Notes under the pieces: model-generated
Databases searched by the model: none
Told to the model about the DNA's origin: nothing
Seen by the model: only the letters and a program-made list of their open reading frames with translations
Made by a program: the position numbers and the translations under genes
Shown here: positions 26,247 to 38,399 of the stretch, one piece after another
Layout: every line of letters begins with the position of its first letter
Numbering within the stretch: the stretch's first letter is position 1
Assembly (NCBI GenBank): GCA_021018815.1
Contig: JAITYX010000008.1
Coordinates: 6,260,001-6,324,000, forward strand
DNA from: Talinum fruticosum
Taxonomy: Eukaryota; Streptophyta; Magnoliopsida; Caryophyllales; Talinaceae
Reading direction: 5' to 3'
Length of the DNA stretch: 64,000 nucleotides

Positions 26247-26424
26247 CAGCCCAATAAGAAGCCCATGAATTTACATAATTGGGCTTAGCCCAATCAGTAA
26301 TAGCCCACTTCTTCTGTTTTCAGATCTTGCCCACAATCAGCGATCATTCTTCAATGGGCCACTACATATCTTTACCTGGGCCTACATGGTTGTTCTTTCC
26401 CCAAACCAATCGGCCCAATGAACT
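26247..26424. promoter_or_regulatory. Dense cluster of site II (GGCCCA/TGGGCY-type) motifs
   Basis: Within about 180 bp there are AGCCCAAT, AGCCCATG, TTGGGCTTAGCCCAAT, AGCCCACT, ATGGGCCA, TGGGCCTA and CGGCCCAAT, on both strands. This density is typical of promoters of growth-related genes, but no gene follows on either side within 700 bp. It may be an orphan or unannotated promoter. Confidence 0.4.
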
Positions 26425-27002
26425 ATCTTATTATCTTTGAGACGTGTTATTGTTCGCGGGCAGAATGTCTTATATGTATCCGACAAGATATCGTTTTTCA
26501 GTCACATGTTAATAAATAATTATACAAATAAAAAAAATATAGGGATTTTACGGCCTAATCTTTCTCTCGCTCTTAGGAGTATATGCTCGTAGGAGTATTC
26601 AAGAATTTGCAATTGGGGGCGGGGGGATTGGATGTGTGGTTGAGTACGACTTAGTTTTCTTTTTTGGTTTCTCGATGAAAATGTCACATTCCACAATAAA
26701 TTTGAAGTACAATTTTAGATTCAGCCATGAGTATAATAAATACGAAAAGGAGAGGCGATGTTATGAGACCAAAAAAAAAAAACTCAATGCCTCACTTGTG
26801 ATGAGGTTGCTTTTAGATCGCAAGTGATTTTGTATTTTCATAATATTTATATTATAGATTCAGTGGCATAATATAATTTGAGAATATTTTTTTAAAAAAA
26901 TATCATAAAAATATATTTTCTTTGAATAGTTTTTTAGAATAATGTCCATATTTTTTTCTTTGCAAAAGACGGTCCAAATTTTTATAAATTAAGGGGAAAA
27001 AA

Positions 27003-27021
27003 AGCGGGACAGAGGGAGTAC
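27003..27021. mobile_element. Stowaway-like MITE terminus
   Basis: GCGGGACAGAGGGAGTA is the reverse complement of the classic Stowaway terminal TACTCCCTCYGTCCC, ending at a TA as expected. I could not find a convincing partner terminus to the left, so the element may be truncated or its start degenerate. Confidence 0.5.
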
Positions 27022-27133
27022 ATTACAAAAACTTTTCTGTATACGAAAACTTATTTTATAACTAGTTTACACAAAAAAAAAAAATAAAACACACACATCA
27101 TATGCAGATTACAAAAAAGATAAAGCAGGATTT

Positions 27134-29988
27134 TTAATTTGAGAACTTCCACCAAGATTTTCCATCTTTGCTTTGGGATTGACTTGATGATGTGATTACT
27201 TCTTGTGCCTGGGAATTTCCATCCTCCAGTAGTTTTTCTGAAAGTTGGTCAGTCTTTGTAGGCTTGGCATTCATGTACATAGCATACAGCACTAACTGTG
27301 CTACTCCCAGCAAGCAACCTGTCCCATTGGGTATCTGTTTACAGCCGAAAAGATCGGGTTTATAATCAGGATAGTAGCTCGATTTTAATTAATAGAGGAT
27401 TAAAAATTTAAATAAAAAAGTTCGTATTATAACTCCGAACATAATCTTAATTAGTCTACGATGTCTTGTTGAGTTTTGAATGGAAAATGTTACTGAAAAC
27501 TGAAAAGAGAGGGATGATGTTTACCAAGAGATAAATGTCTCGGTGAAGTACTGCGTAGAACGCCCAAACCCCTCCATTCAAGAACAGGAAAAATGATAGA
27601 AGGAATGGCATATACTCCACACTTTTTGTCGTCACAACGGTTTTCTGGCATATATAAATAGAATTTTAAAACAAATATTGTATTTTCTGGTATATATAAA
27701 TAGAATTTTAAAACAAATATTGTATATGTAAATAAAACGCTAACTATTTTGTGCTTACATGTTTATATTTTCTTTTACTCTTTTTTTTGCATGTTTAAAA
27801 TTATCAAATCTAATCAATTTTTTTGGATAGAACAAATCTAATCGGATGTGCCCGATTTTAATAGACAATTAAATGAACTTTTAGAAGATATTCGATAATT
27901 TAGGGGCTTTAGAATTGCGCGTGTATTGTATTTGGGAGGTGATTCTTTTTCCTAAACCAACACTGATTTAGTTGGTGGCTAACTCGATTTGAGTATGACG
28001 TGGTAGGTTGAGGAAAATTAATTTACCGTGCTACACTTACTAACTCAGTTCTCCTACACCCAATTGACCCCTTCCCTTCAATTGACTCTTTTTCTGTCTA
28101 TATCTAGTACTTTTGAATCGATTTAGCTGTTGTTCTTTAGTAGTGTGTGTATATATATGTTGTGGTAATATCTTCTTATTTTTATGAATTTTAATACTTA
28201 AAAAGCATGATTTATAAAAAATAAAATAAAATAAGAATAAAAATAAAATTTATTTTTATATAAAGCCGAAGCGATCCTATAAAAAAAAATAAATAAAATT
28301 GGCGGTGGAAATGATATCGTACCATGGCAGCGAGAGGAGAGCCATACATGACGATATTAAGGGCAGCACAAATGAGGCCCAAGGCACCAATTCGGAGATT
28401 GCCTTGTAAAGCCAGCCTTGTCACCAGAATTGCTGCCCCAAAAATCCAATGTCCAGTGTCCCCACTAGTATCCCAGTCTTCACCTGAAATTTTATTATTT
28501 AATTCCCAATAATAATAATTATTTTAATTTCTTCTTACTTTTTTTTTATAAAAAATTTCGACCTATCGTTCATCTTCTATGGCCATGCATGCCAAATTAT
28601 CAATGTAATTATCGAATTAGATGTGAAAAGACACATCAATAGTATGAACCACAAGGATCTTAAACTTTTTCATTGTTGAAAATATAAATAATATTCTGAT
28701 TTTAGAAAATAAATTTTTGCAGAAACTTAATGTGATTATTTTAGACAATAATTTCATGACACGAATAAAATAGAGCTCTATACATAAATCTCGAAGTGAA
28801 AAAGGTAGCATGAAATTAATCAAAGTATTTTTTTTTCCAAAAAGGAAGCCATAGTTAAACTTAAAATCTTATGTTAAACCCTATTATTCAATTCATTTTA
28901 ACTTACAACTCCTTACGAAATAGGACCTAAATTTATATTTGTTTTCTGGACCTATAGGAGCCATAGGCAGTATGATATAATAAAAAAAAGGAAAAATCAA
29001 ACCTAAAATCTAATATATCCTGATCTTCAACATTGACTACTATGTTAAATCCATATTAGCGATGTTAAAAGGCTCTTATATAATTAGTTCTGTAAAAAAA
29101 AAAAAATCTAGGAATTTATGGTAAAATATAGCCTTGCTGTCATAAATTGTAAACGTGACCAATTCTCATCACTTTCAACTGAACATGTTGGTCCTATGCC
29201 CGACCCCAATACTTGTCCACATTCATCGTATAATTGTCCTTTCCTCTCCCTCTCTCTCAACCACCAGCAACCCGCCCCCCCCAAAAAAAAAAACCCTCTA
29301 TAATTCTCAAAAAAGGGAAAAACCAAGATATTAGTTTGGATCGAAGCAGTAGTAATGGTGAATCATATATAAGAGTTTGAATGTATGATGGTACGTACTT
29401 TCATTCTGGGAGGAGCAAAAGCCAGGAACAAAGCTACGTAGATGATCTCGACGGTGACACCGAAGCCATTGACGGTGGAGACGAGCACTTCGTCGTTGAT
29501 TAGACCGTAGTATGTCCATAAGGATGAGTTTAAGAGAGTGCACACGTATGGAAGGCTCTCAAAGTCCTCCGTAGATCGATTCTTTACTATTCTGATGAAA
29601 GTTGATCTGCGTAGTTTTTATTGGATGAGATTCTCGACACGACATATATAACACTAATGTCTAAAGCAGTTTTGAATGAATACTTATAGCACGACACAGT
29701 CAGTATAATTTTAGTTAGTATACTTTTTCAAGAAGGTAGTTGAAAAACAGTTGAATTTGTGTATACATCACCATCCTTAGAGAAGACAAAAGAAAAATCT
29801 CAGCAGAAGGGAAGGTTTGAATTGGCACTTACAGCGGAGAGAGAAACATGAGGACTGAAATAACATTGCCTGCAAAACCAGCAAAATGAGAAAATGAAGG
29901 TAAATTTGCATTTAGTGACAGATCTGAGATAATTGTTTCATGTAATATTCCCACCTATGACTCCGACATAGAAGCTTAGCTCTGCCAT
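27134..29988 (-). CDS. SWEET17: SWEET sugar transporter, clade IV (SWEET16/17-like), six exons, one-base frame break
   Basis: Bidirectional sugar uniporter with two MtN3/saliva triple-helix repeats (seven helices); clade IV members move fructose and other hexoses across the tonoplast. Exons on the minus strand: 29988-29955, 29869-29833, 29606-29399, 28483-28323, 27644-27525, 27334-27134. The protein starts MAELSFYVGVIGNVISVL, then RSTEDFESLPYVCTLLNSSL, TVNGFGVTVE, GLICAALNIVMYGSPLAAMK, TVVTTKSVEYMPF and FLNGGVWAFYA, all SWEET hallmarks. C4 at 28436-28439 must be C5 to avoid a stop and read GFLGAAILVTRLAL. With that base the CDS is 762 nt (253 aa). The C-terminal tail is Ser/Gln-rich and ends SWWKFSN. 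SWEET17 is the nearest name by eye; SWEET16 is the alternative. Confidence 0.92.
27645..27728 (-). repeat. 42-bp tandem duplication containing the SWEET intron 4 acceptor
   Basis: Two near-identical 42-bp copies (27645-27686 and 27687-27728) each contain, on the minus strand, the pyrimidine-rich end and CAG of the intron 4 acceptor. The proximal copy (adjacent to 27644) gives the conserved KTVVTTK; the distal copy would add 14 codons including an in-frame TAA. Confidence 0.85.
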
Positions 29989-30089
29989 TTTGGCAGTCTG
30001 TGTATCCTTCAAAATATTACAGAAAGTTCTGCAAGATCGACTGTGTTGAGAAATGCAGGGCAACAGAAGAAGGAAGAAGACAGAAGCTC

Positions 30090-30123
30090 GGGAGGGAGAG
30101 AGAGACAGAGAGAGAGAGAGAGA
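30090..30123. repeat. GA/CT repeat in the SWEET leader
   Basis: A run of about 34 bp of GAGAGA-type repeat within the putative 5' UTR, reading CT on the transcribed strand. Confidence 0.7.
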
Positions 30124-30191
30124 GGTTTTGCAGAATGTCAAAGTCGTGGAGAGTTGTTTGCTGCCCACTTGGTTTGAGTTGAGCCCTTCCG

Positions 30192-30201
30192 CTTATATAA
30201 A
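30192..30201 (-). promoter_or_regulatory. Probable TATA box of the SWEET gene
   Basis: On the minus strand the sequence reads TTTATATAAG, followed downstream by a CT-rich leader and the ATG at 29988. The spacing implies a leader of roughly 170-180 nt. Inferred from motif and position. Confidence 0.55.
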
Positions 30202-32199
30202 ATGTCTCCGACATGCTATGTATTTCTCTCCGCGCCCCCCTTTTTTTGATATAATGAGTTAATATCTTCACCAAAATTTATTGAAAATTCTTTTTTAATT
30301 TAATTTTCAATGCTAATAATTCTTATTTGGGAAAATTGGATATGTGGATTATGTATACTAATTAACAAATAGTATGTTATATATATATTATCAAGTCAAA
30401 CAATGTTATTAATTACTATAATGTATCACATGAATGATATAATATTGAAAATTATGAAGGAAATGTACCGTCAATGTATAATATGTAAGCTACCGTATCA
30501 TTAAATTGATGAGTTAAAATATCCATTTCTTACTGTCTGTTGATATTCCTCAAGTTCGGGGATATTTTATTTGTTTTTACAATATTTGTCGGTTTTAAGT
30601 TATGAGAAAATATTAAAGGAACATAAAGTTCAGTGATAAATTTTATGTTAAAAGATCATGTTATCCGAAGGTTTCATCAGAAATAAAAAGTTTATGAAAA
30701 ATAGTAGAGAAGAAAAAATAATTATAAGAATAAAATTGATAGATTAGTAATTAATAGGCACATGAAATCAACTTGTAATAAAGAGTGTATGAAGAATAAA
30801 TGCCGTCAAAATGTGGAGTGTTAGACATGAAAATAAATACTCTCAAAGTATAGAGTTAGTTGCCAACAAAAATAAATACACTCGCGTCATAAACGTTTGA
30901 GATAAAAAGCCGTCCCTATAAATGTTCTTTCGGGATTCAAACTCATTTTCTCCTCGTTCTTAAAGGATAAGACCATTATCACCTCAATTAATATTTGTTG
31001 TACAAATCCGAACCAATTAAGGAATAGGCACATGGAATCTACTTGTAATAACGAGTCAATAAATATAATTCATAAATCAATTGCGAATTTGCAATAATAA
31101 TTTAGGGAGTGGTGTTGCGTATAATTTATTTTAAAAAATAAGTACAAAGAATATTAGACAACTCTTTTGTCAAGGGTTCTATTCACCCATACCAGAATAC
31201 ATGAAAATTCTTGCGAAAGGAAGGATATAAAGATAACTCGTTGACGTCATAACACATCCTAATTTGGCAATACAATCAATCGTTATATTACCCTCTCTAA
31301 AAACATGATTAATTGAATAAGATGGTAACAATGAAAGTAAAACACGTATATCATGAACAAACGACTAAATTCTTCGGGCGTTTGAATGGTGCACTGAAGC
31401 TGCTTGAATAACTAATTTGTTGTCGCCCTCCACTTATATATGTATGAAGCCTGCATGTAGTGTTATTTTAATACCGTCACACATGACCATAACTTCAGAC
31501 ACAATTATAAGAGCATTATACGTGAATCTAGTTCGGTAAGTAACGTGTTGCTTGGGTAGCCAACAAGTGAACATCTGATTATGAAGGAGCGGCTGAGAGA
31601 AAGAGCCCCTGGCCGTTGGTTTATGGTCAACTAAATTACAATGATCTTGAAGATATATTTCATACAAGTGGGGACTCACATATTTCATTTGCATCACACA
31701 TTTTATTTTAACCAAAATTTGAGGTGGCAAAAAAATTAATAATGAAAAACAAAACTTCTTTTTCCTCAAGCCCCACTCTTTGAAATTGCTAGCCTGTCTT
31801 CAATAATATTTTAATAATAAATTTCTCACGTGTTCAATTGCTACCTCTAATTCTCTTTGTGCTGGACCTCGTCACTCTATATTAGTGTATATCTTCGGCT
31901 GATTACTGTCTTCTATCATTTTTGTTGGGGTTCGGATGACCCGTAAAGGCCAGTATAATATAATTACAATATAAGGGAAAGGAAAATTGATATAAAAAAA
32001 TGTATATAAAATTTCAATATAAGAGGGAAATTCTTGTTCTTGTAAATTCACAAGACCACAAAAGCATTATAACTAGTTAGACACAGAGGAAGTTTGACGC
32101 CCCTGGTGTATGGAAAGAACCACAAGCTTGACCACGGGCTGCGGCAGGGAGATTTTCGCGCAATATGTTGTCTCCTCGTTTTTTACCATTTTGAACTCT
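30202..32199. other. Intergenic AT-rich DNA
   Basis: SWEET upstream region and spacer. The 111-codon frame at 31434-31769 has no family signature. Nothing else was recognised up to the hAT-type MITE. Confidence 0.45.
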
Positions 32200-32207
32200 G
32201 TTTTGAC

Positions 32208-32742
32208 TAGTACTGGCAAAAATCGGGTTCGGTCAATTCGGGTTCGGACAATTCGGACATTCGGACAAAAATACCATACCGGACCCTATCCGAATTGCAA
32301 ATTCGGACGCATCGACTGGACTCGAACCCGAACCCGAATGTCCGATGTCCGAACCCGAATGTACGAATGTCCGAATTTTTGATATGATTGAACTGAAATT
32401 GTGTATGTGACCGAACCCGAACCCGAATTTTCGATATCCGAACCCGAATGTCCGAATATTTTATTGAAAATTTTGTAGATTTTGGACTAAATTATACCTA
32501 AACCCGAATGACCGAATGTCCAAACCCGGTTGTCCGATTGTCCGATTTTGATCGAACCCGAAAAAGTCATAAAATTCGGACAACCCGAACCCGAATTGTC
32601 AAACCCGAACCCGACCCGAATTTTAATTCGGACATGACCGATTGTCCGAATTTAAAATTCGGACAAAAATTTGTGATTGGACCCGATTTTTTCGGATCGG
32701 ACAAATTCGGACTATCGAGTCGGACGGATTTTGCTAGCGCTA
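32208..32742. mobile_element. hAT-type MITE, 535 bp, with 8-bp target duplication
   Basis: The left terminus is TAGTACTGGCAAAAATC; the right terminus, reverse-complemented, is TAGCGCTAGCAAAATC. The element is flanked by exact 8-bp duplications GTTTTGAC at 32200-32207 and 32743-32750. Short TA(G)..TGGCAAAA ends with an 8-bp duplication are diagnostic of the hAT superfamily. The interior is packed with subterminal words CCGAACCCGAATGTCCGA and ATTCGGACA on both strands and carries no transposase, so it is non-autonomous. Confidence 0.9.
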
Positions 32743-33206
32743 GTTTTGACTATAAGAAGAAGAGGTTCAATCCCCATTTACCATCTATATACCATCATAT
32801 TTCGCCATAAATTGTAGAGAGAGAGAGAGTGGTAAGGATTGAGACCTTACGTAAGTTGGTTGATTTTTCTCTTCTTTTTCATTAATTTTTCATCATTTTT
32901 AATGAAACTTTAGGGCATGTTCGTCTTTTAATACAAATTTTGTTATTAATTTTGTGTTTCATTGGTATTCTCGTAATTAAAGTCCCAAAAGCGACAAGTA
33001 TTTTGAAACGAAAGGAATAAAATTGTAAGATAAACGAGATAACAATTGAAATTAACCAAATTTTCATTTTACAAAGGACTATAAATTTTCATCTTTAAGT
33101 GCATCCAAACATTTTTCCTACTATAAAAAGGGAGGAGGCTAATTTGTTTGGACGACTTTTAAATGTGCAAATATAAAGTATTTATATTATTAGCTCACAA
33201 TACCCA

Positions 33207-33300
33207 GCAAGACACACTTGATCTATAGCTATAGTTTTAGACACCAATTACAGACAAGACACACTTGATCTATAGCTATAGTTTTAGACACAAATTACAC
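33207..33300. repeat. Tandem duplication of about 47 bp
   Basis: Two adjacent copies of CAAGACACACTTGATCTATA followed by GCTATAGTTTTAGACAC and AATTACA, downstream (3') of LRR copy A. Confidence 0.85.
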
Positions 33301-33328
33301 ACTCTACATTCCACCAAAGCCTAGAAAT

Positions 33329-36277
33329 TTAAAAGACCCGACACTTCAACTGATAAACCAATCTTGATAGCCATAGAGGTTCTCTAGCCGATAGCAGGAA
33401 GTATCCAGAGATCACACCAACCACCCACCCAAGCCCACACCCCCTGAGTACAACTTCCCACATATGTATGTCCGAGGACCATTCCGTATCAGGCAAGGTG
33501 ACTGATGTTGGTAGAACCCGTTGAGGTGCATCTTCATTTGTGCACTTTTATTTTGACAGTGGAGATCCACACAACCCAGGGTTTCCGAGACATGAATCGT
33601 TGGTGAAGGTGCTTAGCTGAGGACTCTGTGGTATACGCCAACAAGTTGGTTTTGAGAGACGTTAAAGACCTCAAGAAATGTCAACCTTTCTATTTCTCGA
33701 GGAATTACCCCGGTAAGATTGTTACAGGAAAGGTCCAATGATTCAAGAACTTTTAAGTTACCTATTGCTGATGGAATCTGGTTGTTAAAACTGTTGTGTG
33801 AGAGGTTGAGCCAGCACAAGGCTTCCAGGTCTCTAACTGAACATGGGATATCTCCTTGGAACATGTTGCTTGAAAGGTCAATAGTTACCATAGTGTTCAA
33901 TATTCTTTCTACTTGAAAATCAAAGCCTTTCACCGTAATTGTCACAGAGTAATACTCGAAATCATTATAACCCAGATAATGTTGAAATTTCCTTTCAGTT
34001 TCACTGACATACCTCATTGCTAGCATGTTCTCCATAAAGTTACTCGGCAAGGTTCCATTGAGTCAATTCTTGGACAAGTCAAGGACTCTGAACTTGCTAA
34101 ACAGCTGCTTCGAGTAAGATCCTGTCACTGTGCCGCAGAAGTAATTGGAGCGTAAAATAAGCACTTGCAATTCAGAAAGAGTGCCAAGCCAGTGGGGAAA
34201 TGTATCATTCAACATGTTGTTCCCAAGATTAACAACTTCCAAATTTTTGCACCGGGCCAGAGATCGTGGTACTATTCCTTTCAATTGGTTGTAACTCAAG
34301 TCGAGATCCCTTAAGTCATCACACCTCGAAAATTCTACAGGCATATTTCGGGTGAGATTGTTGTGCTGCAAATTCAACACCTGCAGCTCAATGGATGAGC
34401 TTGCTAAACAAGAAGGGATTTGACCAGTTATCGTGTTGTTTGATATATCCAAAGCGAATAGGTAAGCTGATGAGTTGTAAATTGATAAATGAATTTGACC
34501 ACTTCATCTATTATTTGAGGCCAAAAATACTCAAAGATAAGGGGGAAAACCTGAAGAACTCCTTGCGACATATTGTAAGAAATGTCAATAACAGTAAAAG
34601 AATTGCGAGAGAAGTTTCAAGCTAGTGTTTTCCCAGTTTCGCTAATGTCATGTATTGTTCTGTATGATTCAGTTTCAACTTTGATGTTCTATATAGTTAT
34701 AACATGTAATATTAATGGTTTGTATGGCTTTTTTGTGAAAAAAAAAGAAGAAAAAAGAACATCTGGTACACGCTAATTCTGGCACATTTGCGGACTGCTG
34801 ATTTGGGCTCAAATTTGCATGTTGCAGCATTTTACAGTCGGTAATCTGAGGCGGGATTTTGCGTGAGAAATTGTTATTGCTTAAACCAAATGTGCCAAGG
34901 TGTTGTAAGTTGCCAATTTCGGGTGGTATGCTCCCGGAGAACTTATTATTGCTTAAATCAATCTCTTTCAAGCAGTTACAAGTTGCCAATTTCAGAGGGT
35001 ATGCTCACAGTGAAGCTGTTCCCATTGAGACGCAACGTCTGAAGTCCTGACAAGTTTCCAATGCTCGGCGTGAGCCTCCCACTTAGCTGATTGTTAGAGA
35101 GATCAACCCAATTAAGATTGACAGCAACAGAATCATGAATCTCTGGGAAGCTGCCTGTGAGGAGATTTTCTTTAAGCTCAACCCAGCTAAGTTCTGGAAG
35201 GCTAAATAGGCCCTTAGGAATTGTCCCATTCAGCATATTTCCTCCCATTTGAATCATAAATAGAGACTGAAGCTTCCCAACGGTGCTGGCAAGTTACCGG
35301 TAAGCTTGTTCAATGAAAGATCTAGATACTTCAGCTGCCCATTAAGTCCTAGCTTTTGAGGCACCCTCCCTGTGAAATTATTCTCCTCCAAGTCTAGAAT
35401 GTAGAGTTCTGGCAGATCTCTGATGAACTCCAGTATAGCACCATATAACTTATTGTTGGATAGATTCAAACTGGATAAGTTCTTCAGCTGAGAGAAAGAT
35501 TCCGGGATCTCCCCTGACATAACGTTGTTGTACAAAATCATTGATTCCAGGCTCTTTAGGTAGCAGAGTTCAGATGGTAGAGGCCCAGAAAGAGCATTGT
35601 CATTTTGGTCGAGCTCCTTGAGCATTGTCAAGTTGTGAATCGCTGGAAGTATCCTTCCACGGAGCTAGTTTTTCGAGGCATCAAGATATTCGAGCTTTTT
35701 CAACCGGCCATATTCGTGCGGGATATCACCAGAGAAGTGGTTATCCCCCAGACATAGGTGCCGGAGCTCCACCATTTCAACGACAGCCAACGGGAGAGGT
35801 CCAGTAAATTTGTTAACTTTGAGGTTCAGGACGGTGAGGGCCTTAAGGGAGAACAGAGAAGAGGGGAATGAGCCATTGAAGGAGTTGAAAGAGAGGTCGA
35901 GGTATCGGAGGTTAGGGAGGACGGAGAGAGAGGATGGAATTGGGCCGAAGAGATTGTTATCTGCAACGGAAAGCTTTTGGAGGTTTGTGAGGGAGCCAAC
36001 ATCACGGGAGAGAGTACCGGTGAGGTTGAAACCGGAGATATCGATGGAAATAATGGAATGATGGAGGGTGGAGGAGGAGCAGATGATGCCAGCCCAAGTA
36101 CAGTGGTGAGTTCCAGGAGGATAGAAAGTTTTGTGGGTCGTCAATAATGGCAGATTTGATGCCCAGAAGAGCTTTGTATTCGGACGACATTAATCCGCCA
36201 TTGATGAAATATGGTTGGAGGCAGATGGAGAGGAAGATGATGATCAAGAATCGCATTGTTGTCCGTTGGCTTCCCAT
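33329..36277 (-). pseudogene. LRR copy A: BAM-like ectodomain plus RLP-type C-terminus, interrupted by stops and frameshifts
   Basis: Exon 1 (36277 to about 34770) gives a signal peptide and LRRNT (EYKALLGIKSAIIDDPQNFL), then at least ten LRRs very like BAM1/2 CLE receptors (FIRDLPELYILDLEENNFTG, SLFMIQMGGNMLNGTIPKGL). Exon 2 (from about 34620 down) has RLP-type LRRs, an island (VTITVKGFDFQVERIL), FQGDIPCSV, NPGLCGSPLSK, a membrane helix and a short tail. Lesions: a deletion shifts frame after SSWNS (near 36110); in-frame TAG at 35665-35667; a shift near 35270 (G3 where G4 fits); another near 34978; a one-base loss near 33643; and TAA after PLSK near 33550. The donor context is also eroded compared with copies B and D. 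The multiple lesions favour a pseudogene even if some are assembly errors. Confidence 0.8.
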
Positions 36278-36498
36278 GCGATAAGGACTGTAGTAGTTGG
36301 AACATGGAAGTGACAGAAAATATAGGAGAGAACGGTCGTTGCTGGATGGGAACCAAAAAGATGGAAGAAATTGGATTAGTTCTCCACCTAATATCTACCG
36401 TCTACCACAATGGAGTCATGAGGTGAGGACGTAGTCAAACGAAAATGTACCCCTGAAAAATGTGTTCGATCCTTGCTGAAGATTGGTTTAACCTACTG

Positions 36499-37122
36499 TG
36501 TTGGGTGTGGTCCAAACCCCATCAAAGGCCCAAGAAGTTACCTAACTCAAGTCCATGGACAATTCATGGCAAGGCTCACATCTTGTGGGGTCAAAAACCG
36601 AGACAAGCAAACACGTGGCCATACTTGCCTAATTTCTACAGCTCGTGATCTTTTTGCGTTGCAGCTTTCGGGTTGCTTTTTGTTAGGTTAACTTTAACAT
36701 AATTATTAATTAGCCCCAAGAGTTATTTTAGAATTTTCTTATGAGTTTTCTATGTATACAATTGGTTATTTAATCTAATTAGGTGTGAGACATGACGTAA
36801 TCAATATGCCTGTTGGCGACTGTCGGGGTTAATTCTTTCTATTCCACTTTTATTCTCTGAGAAAGCTTATTTGTGAGCATTCTAATTGAGACATTGTAAT
36901 CTCTCTTTATAGATTTCATTGAGCACATCGCACTATAAATCGTTGTTGTACTCTCATTTGTAATTGATCTTATTGGGGATCTAGCCCTTGAGGATAATTT
37001 TGTATTCTCTTTCTACTAGTGGATTATATTGTTACCGCTCGTGATTGATTCATCAACTTCCTTAGACCCCAAATCAACTTATACTTTTTCGCTTCTGCTG
37101 CATATCAAATCTAATACTAACA
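36499..37122. mobile_element. Solo LTR, Ty1-copia-like, 624 bp
   Basis: It begins TGTTGGGTGTGG and ends CTAATACTAACA (TG...CA), flanked by perfect 5-bp duplications TACTG at 36494-36498 and 37123-37127. It lies upstream of LRR copy A. The duplicated upstream region of copy D (about 56140-56165) lacks it, an independent empty-site control. TGTTGG...AACA ends suit copia LTRs. No internal region is present, so it is a solo LTR left by recombination. Confidence 0.88.
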
Positions 37123-37617
37123 TACTGTTAATATTTTAGTTATCATAATTAACAGTTAGCTATGAAAGCCGAGGAGATGCTACACTTGTTCCGAATTAAA
37201 AGAAAATTAGATGGAATTATAAGATAAAAGAAGACAATAATTACATAACATGATACAATCGACAGTAAATAGTTCTCATTTTGCATTGTGATAATAATAC
37301 ATACTCTACAATTCAACAAAAGCTAGAAATTAGGGGATGCTTTTAAGTCTATAACCACATTGTCACCGTGAGTTCTCACTTGTACCACATAATCTGCCAT
37401 GAGAAACAATTCTTATCGATGCACTTTGTTTATAGTATTGAACCAACGATCATCTTGGGGTCATCTCCTTTTCCTCAAAAGCAAGATGATAATAGTCGGG
37501 AAGCTTGTTATATGCATATTAATTAAAATTCAGAACTAAAATGTAGCCCCCTCTTCTTAGAAAAATAGCACTCCATTATGCACAAGAGTATTCGAGATTG
37601 GTGAGGTTAACAAGGCT

Positions 37618-38345
37618 TCACCTCATCCATTTCTTTAATTCCTTCATGCCCTCATTTGATGTTCCCTTGCAGGCCTCTTCAACCTCCGCAATACCTGATA
37701 CTCCAGCTCGTAAGCCAATCTTGATAGCCAAAGAGGTTCTCGGTCCGATAGCGTGGAGTATCCTGAGATTACACCACCCACCCACCCAATCCCACACCCT
37801 ATGAGTATCACTTCTCACAAATGTATGTTCGAGACCTATTCCGTATCTGGTGGGTCGACTGATGTTGGCGGAAGGTGGTGATGTGCATCTTCATTTGTAC
37901 ACTTCTTCAACAGGGGAGATCCACACAGTCCCAGGTTTTCAATGTACGAGTCATTATTGAAGGTGATCAACTGAGTACTCTGTGGTATAAGGCCAACAAG
38001 TTGATTTTGAGAGACATTAAAGACCGTAAGAGATGTCAGCTTTTTCATTTTTCAAGGAATTTCCCCATGGAGATTGTTGCATGAAAGGTCCAATGATTCA
38101 AGGAATTTTAAGCTGTCTATTGTTGATGGAATCTAGTTGGTAAAATTGTTGTGGGAAAGTTTGAGCCAGCGCAAGGCTTCCAAGTCCCCTATTGAAGTTG
38201 GGATATCTCCTTGGAACATGTTACTTGAAACAGCAATACTTGTTAATGTGTTCAATATCCTCAGTTCAAGATCTGATCCCTTCACTGTCATTGAAACTAA
38301 AATTCGGGAAAAACTGGAAGTGCTCCTTGCAACACATAGTAAGAA
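37618..38345 (-). pseudogene. LRR copy F: C-terminal RLP fragment with internal deletion
   Basis: Minus strand. A short piece matching the start of exon 2 (VDISYYVLQGALPVFP, about 38345-38300) is joined directly to the island region (SMTVKGSDLELRILNTL), so about 600 nt of LRR coding present in copies B and C is missing. Downstream, FNVSQNQLVGLIPQSTQL, GLCGSPLLKKCTNEDA, the membrane helix and a tail ending KELKKWMR are readable. In-frame stops occur within LRRs near 38135 and 38058. It lies immediately upstream of copy A in transcriptional order. Confidence 0.8.
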
Positions 38346-38399
38346 ATGTCAATAACACTAACGCCATGGTGTGCGTCAACACCTCCTGCAATTAAAATT

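Noticed and set aside
31434..31769. 111-codon frame on the minus strand
   Set aside because: No recognisable domain, AT-rich codons, and no splice or promoter context.
32110..32810. Two frames of about 90-100 codons with RTRTR/DRTR-like repeats
   Set aside because: They are translations of the repeat array of the hAT MITE.
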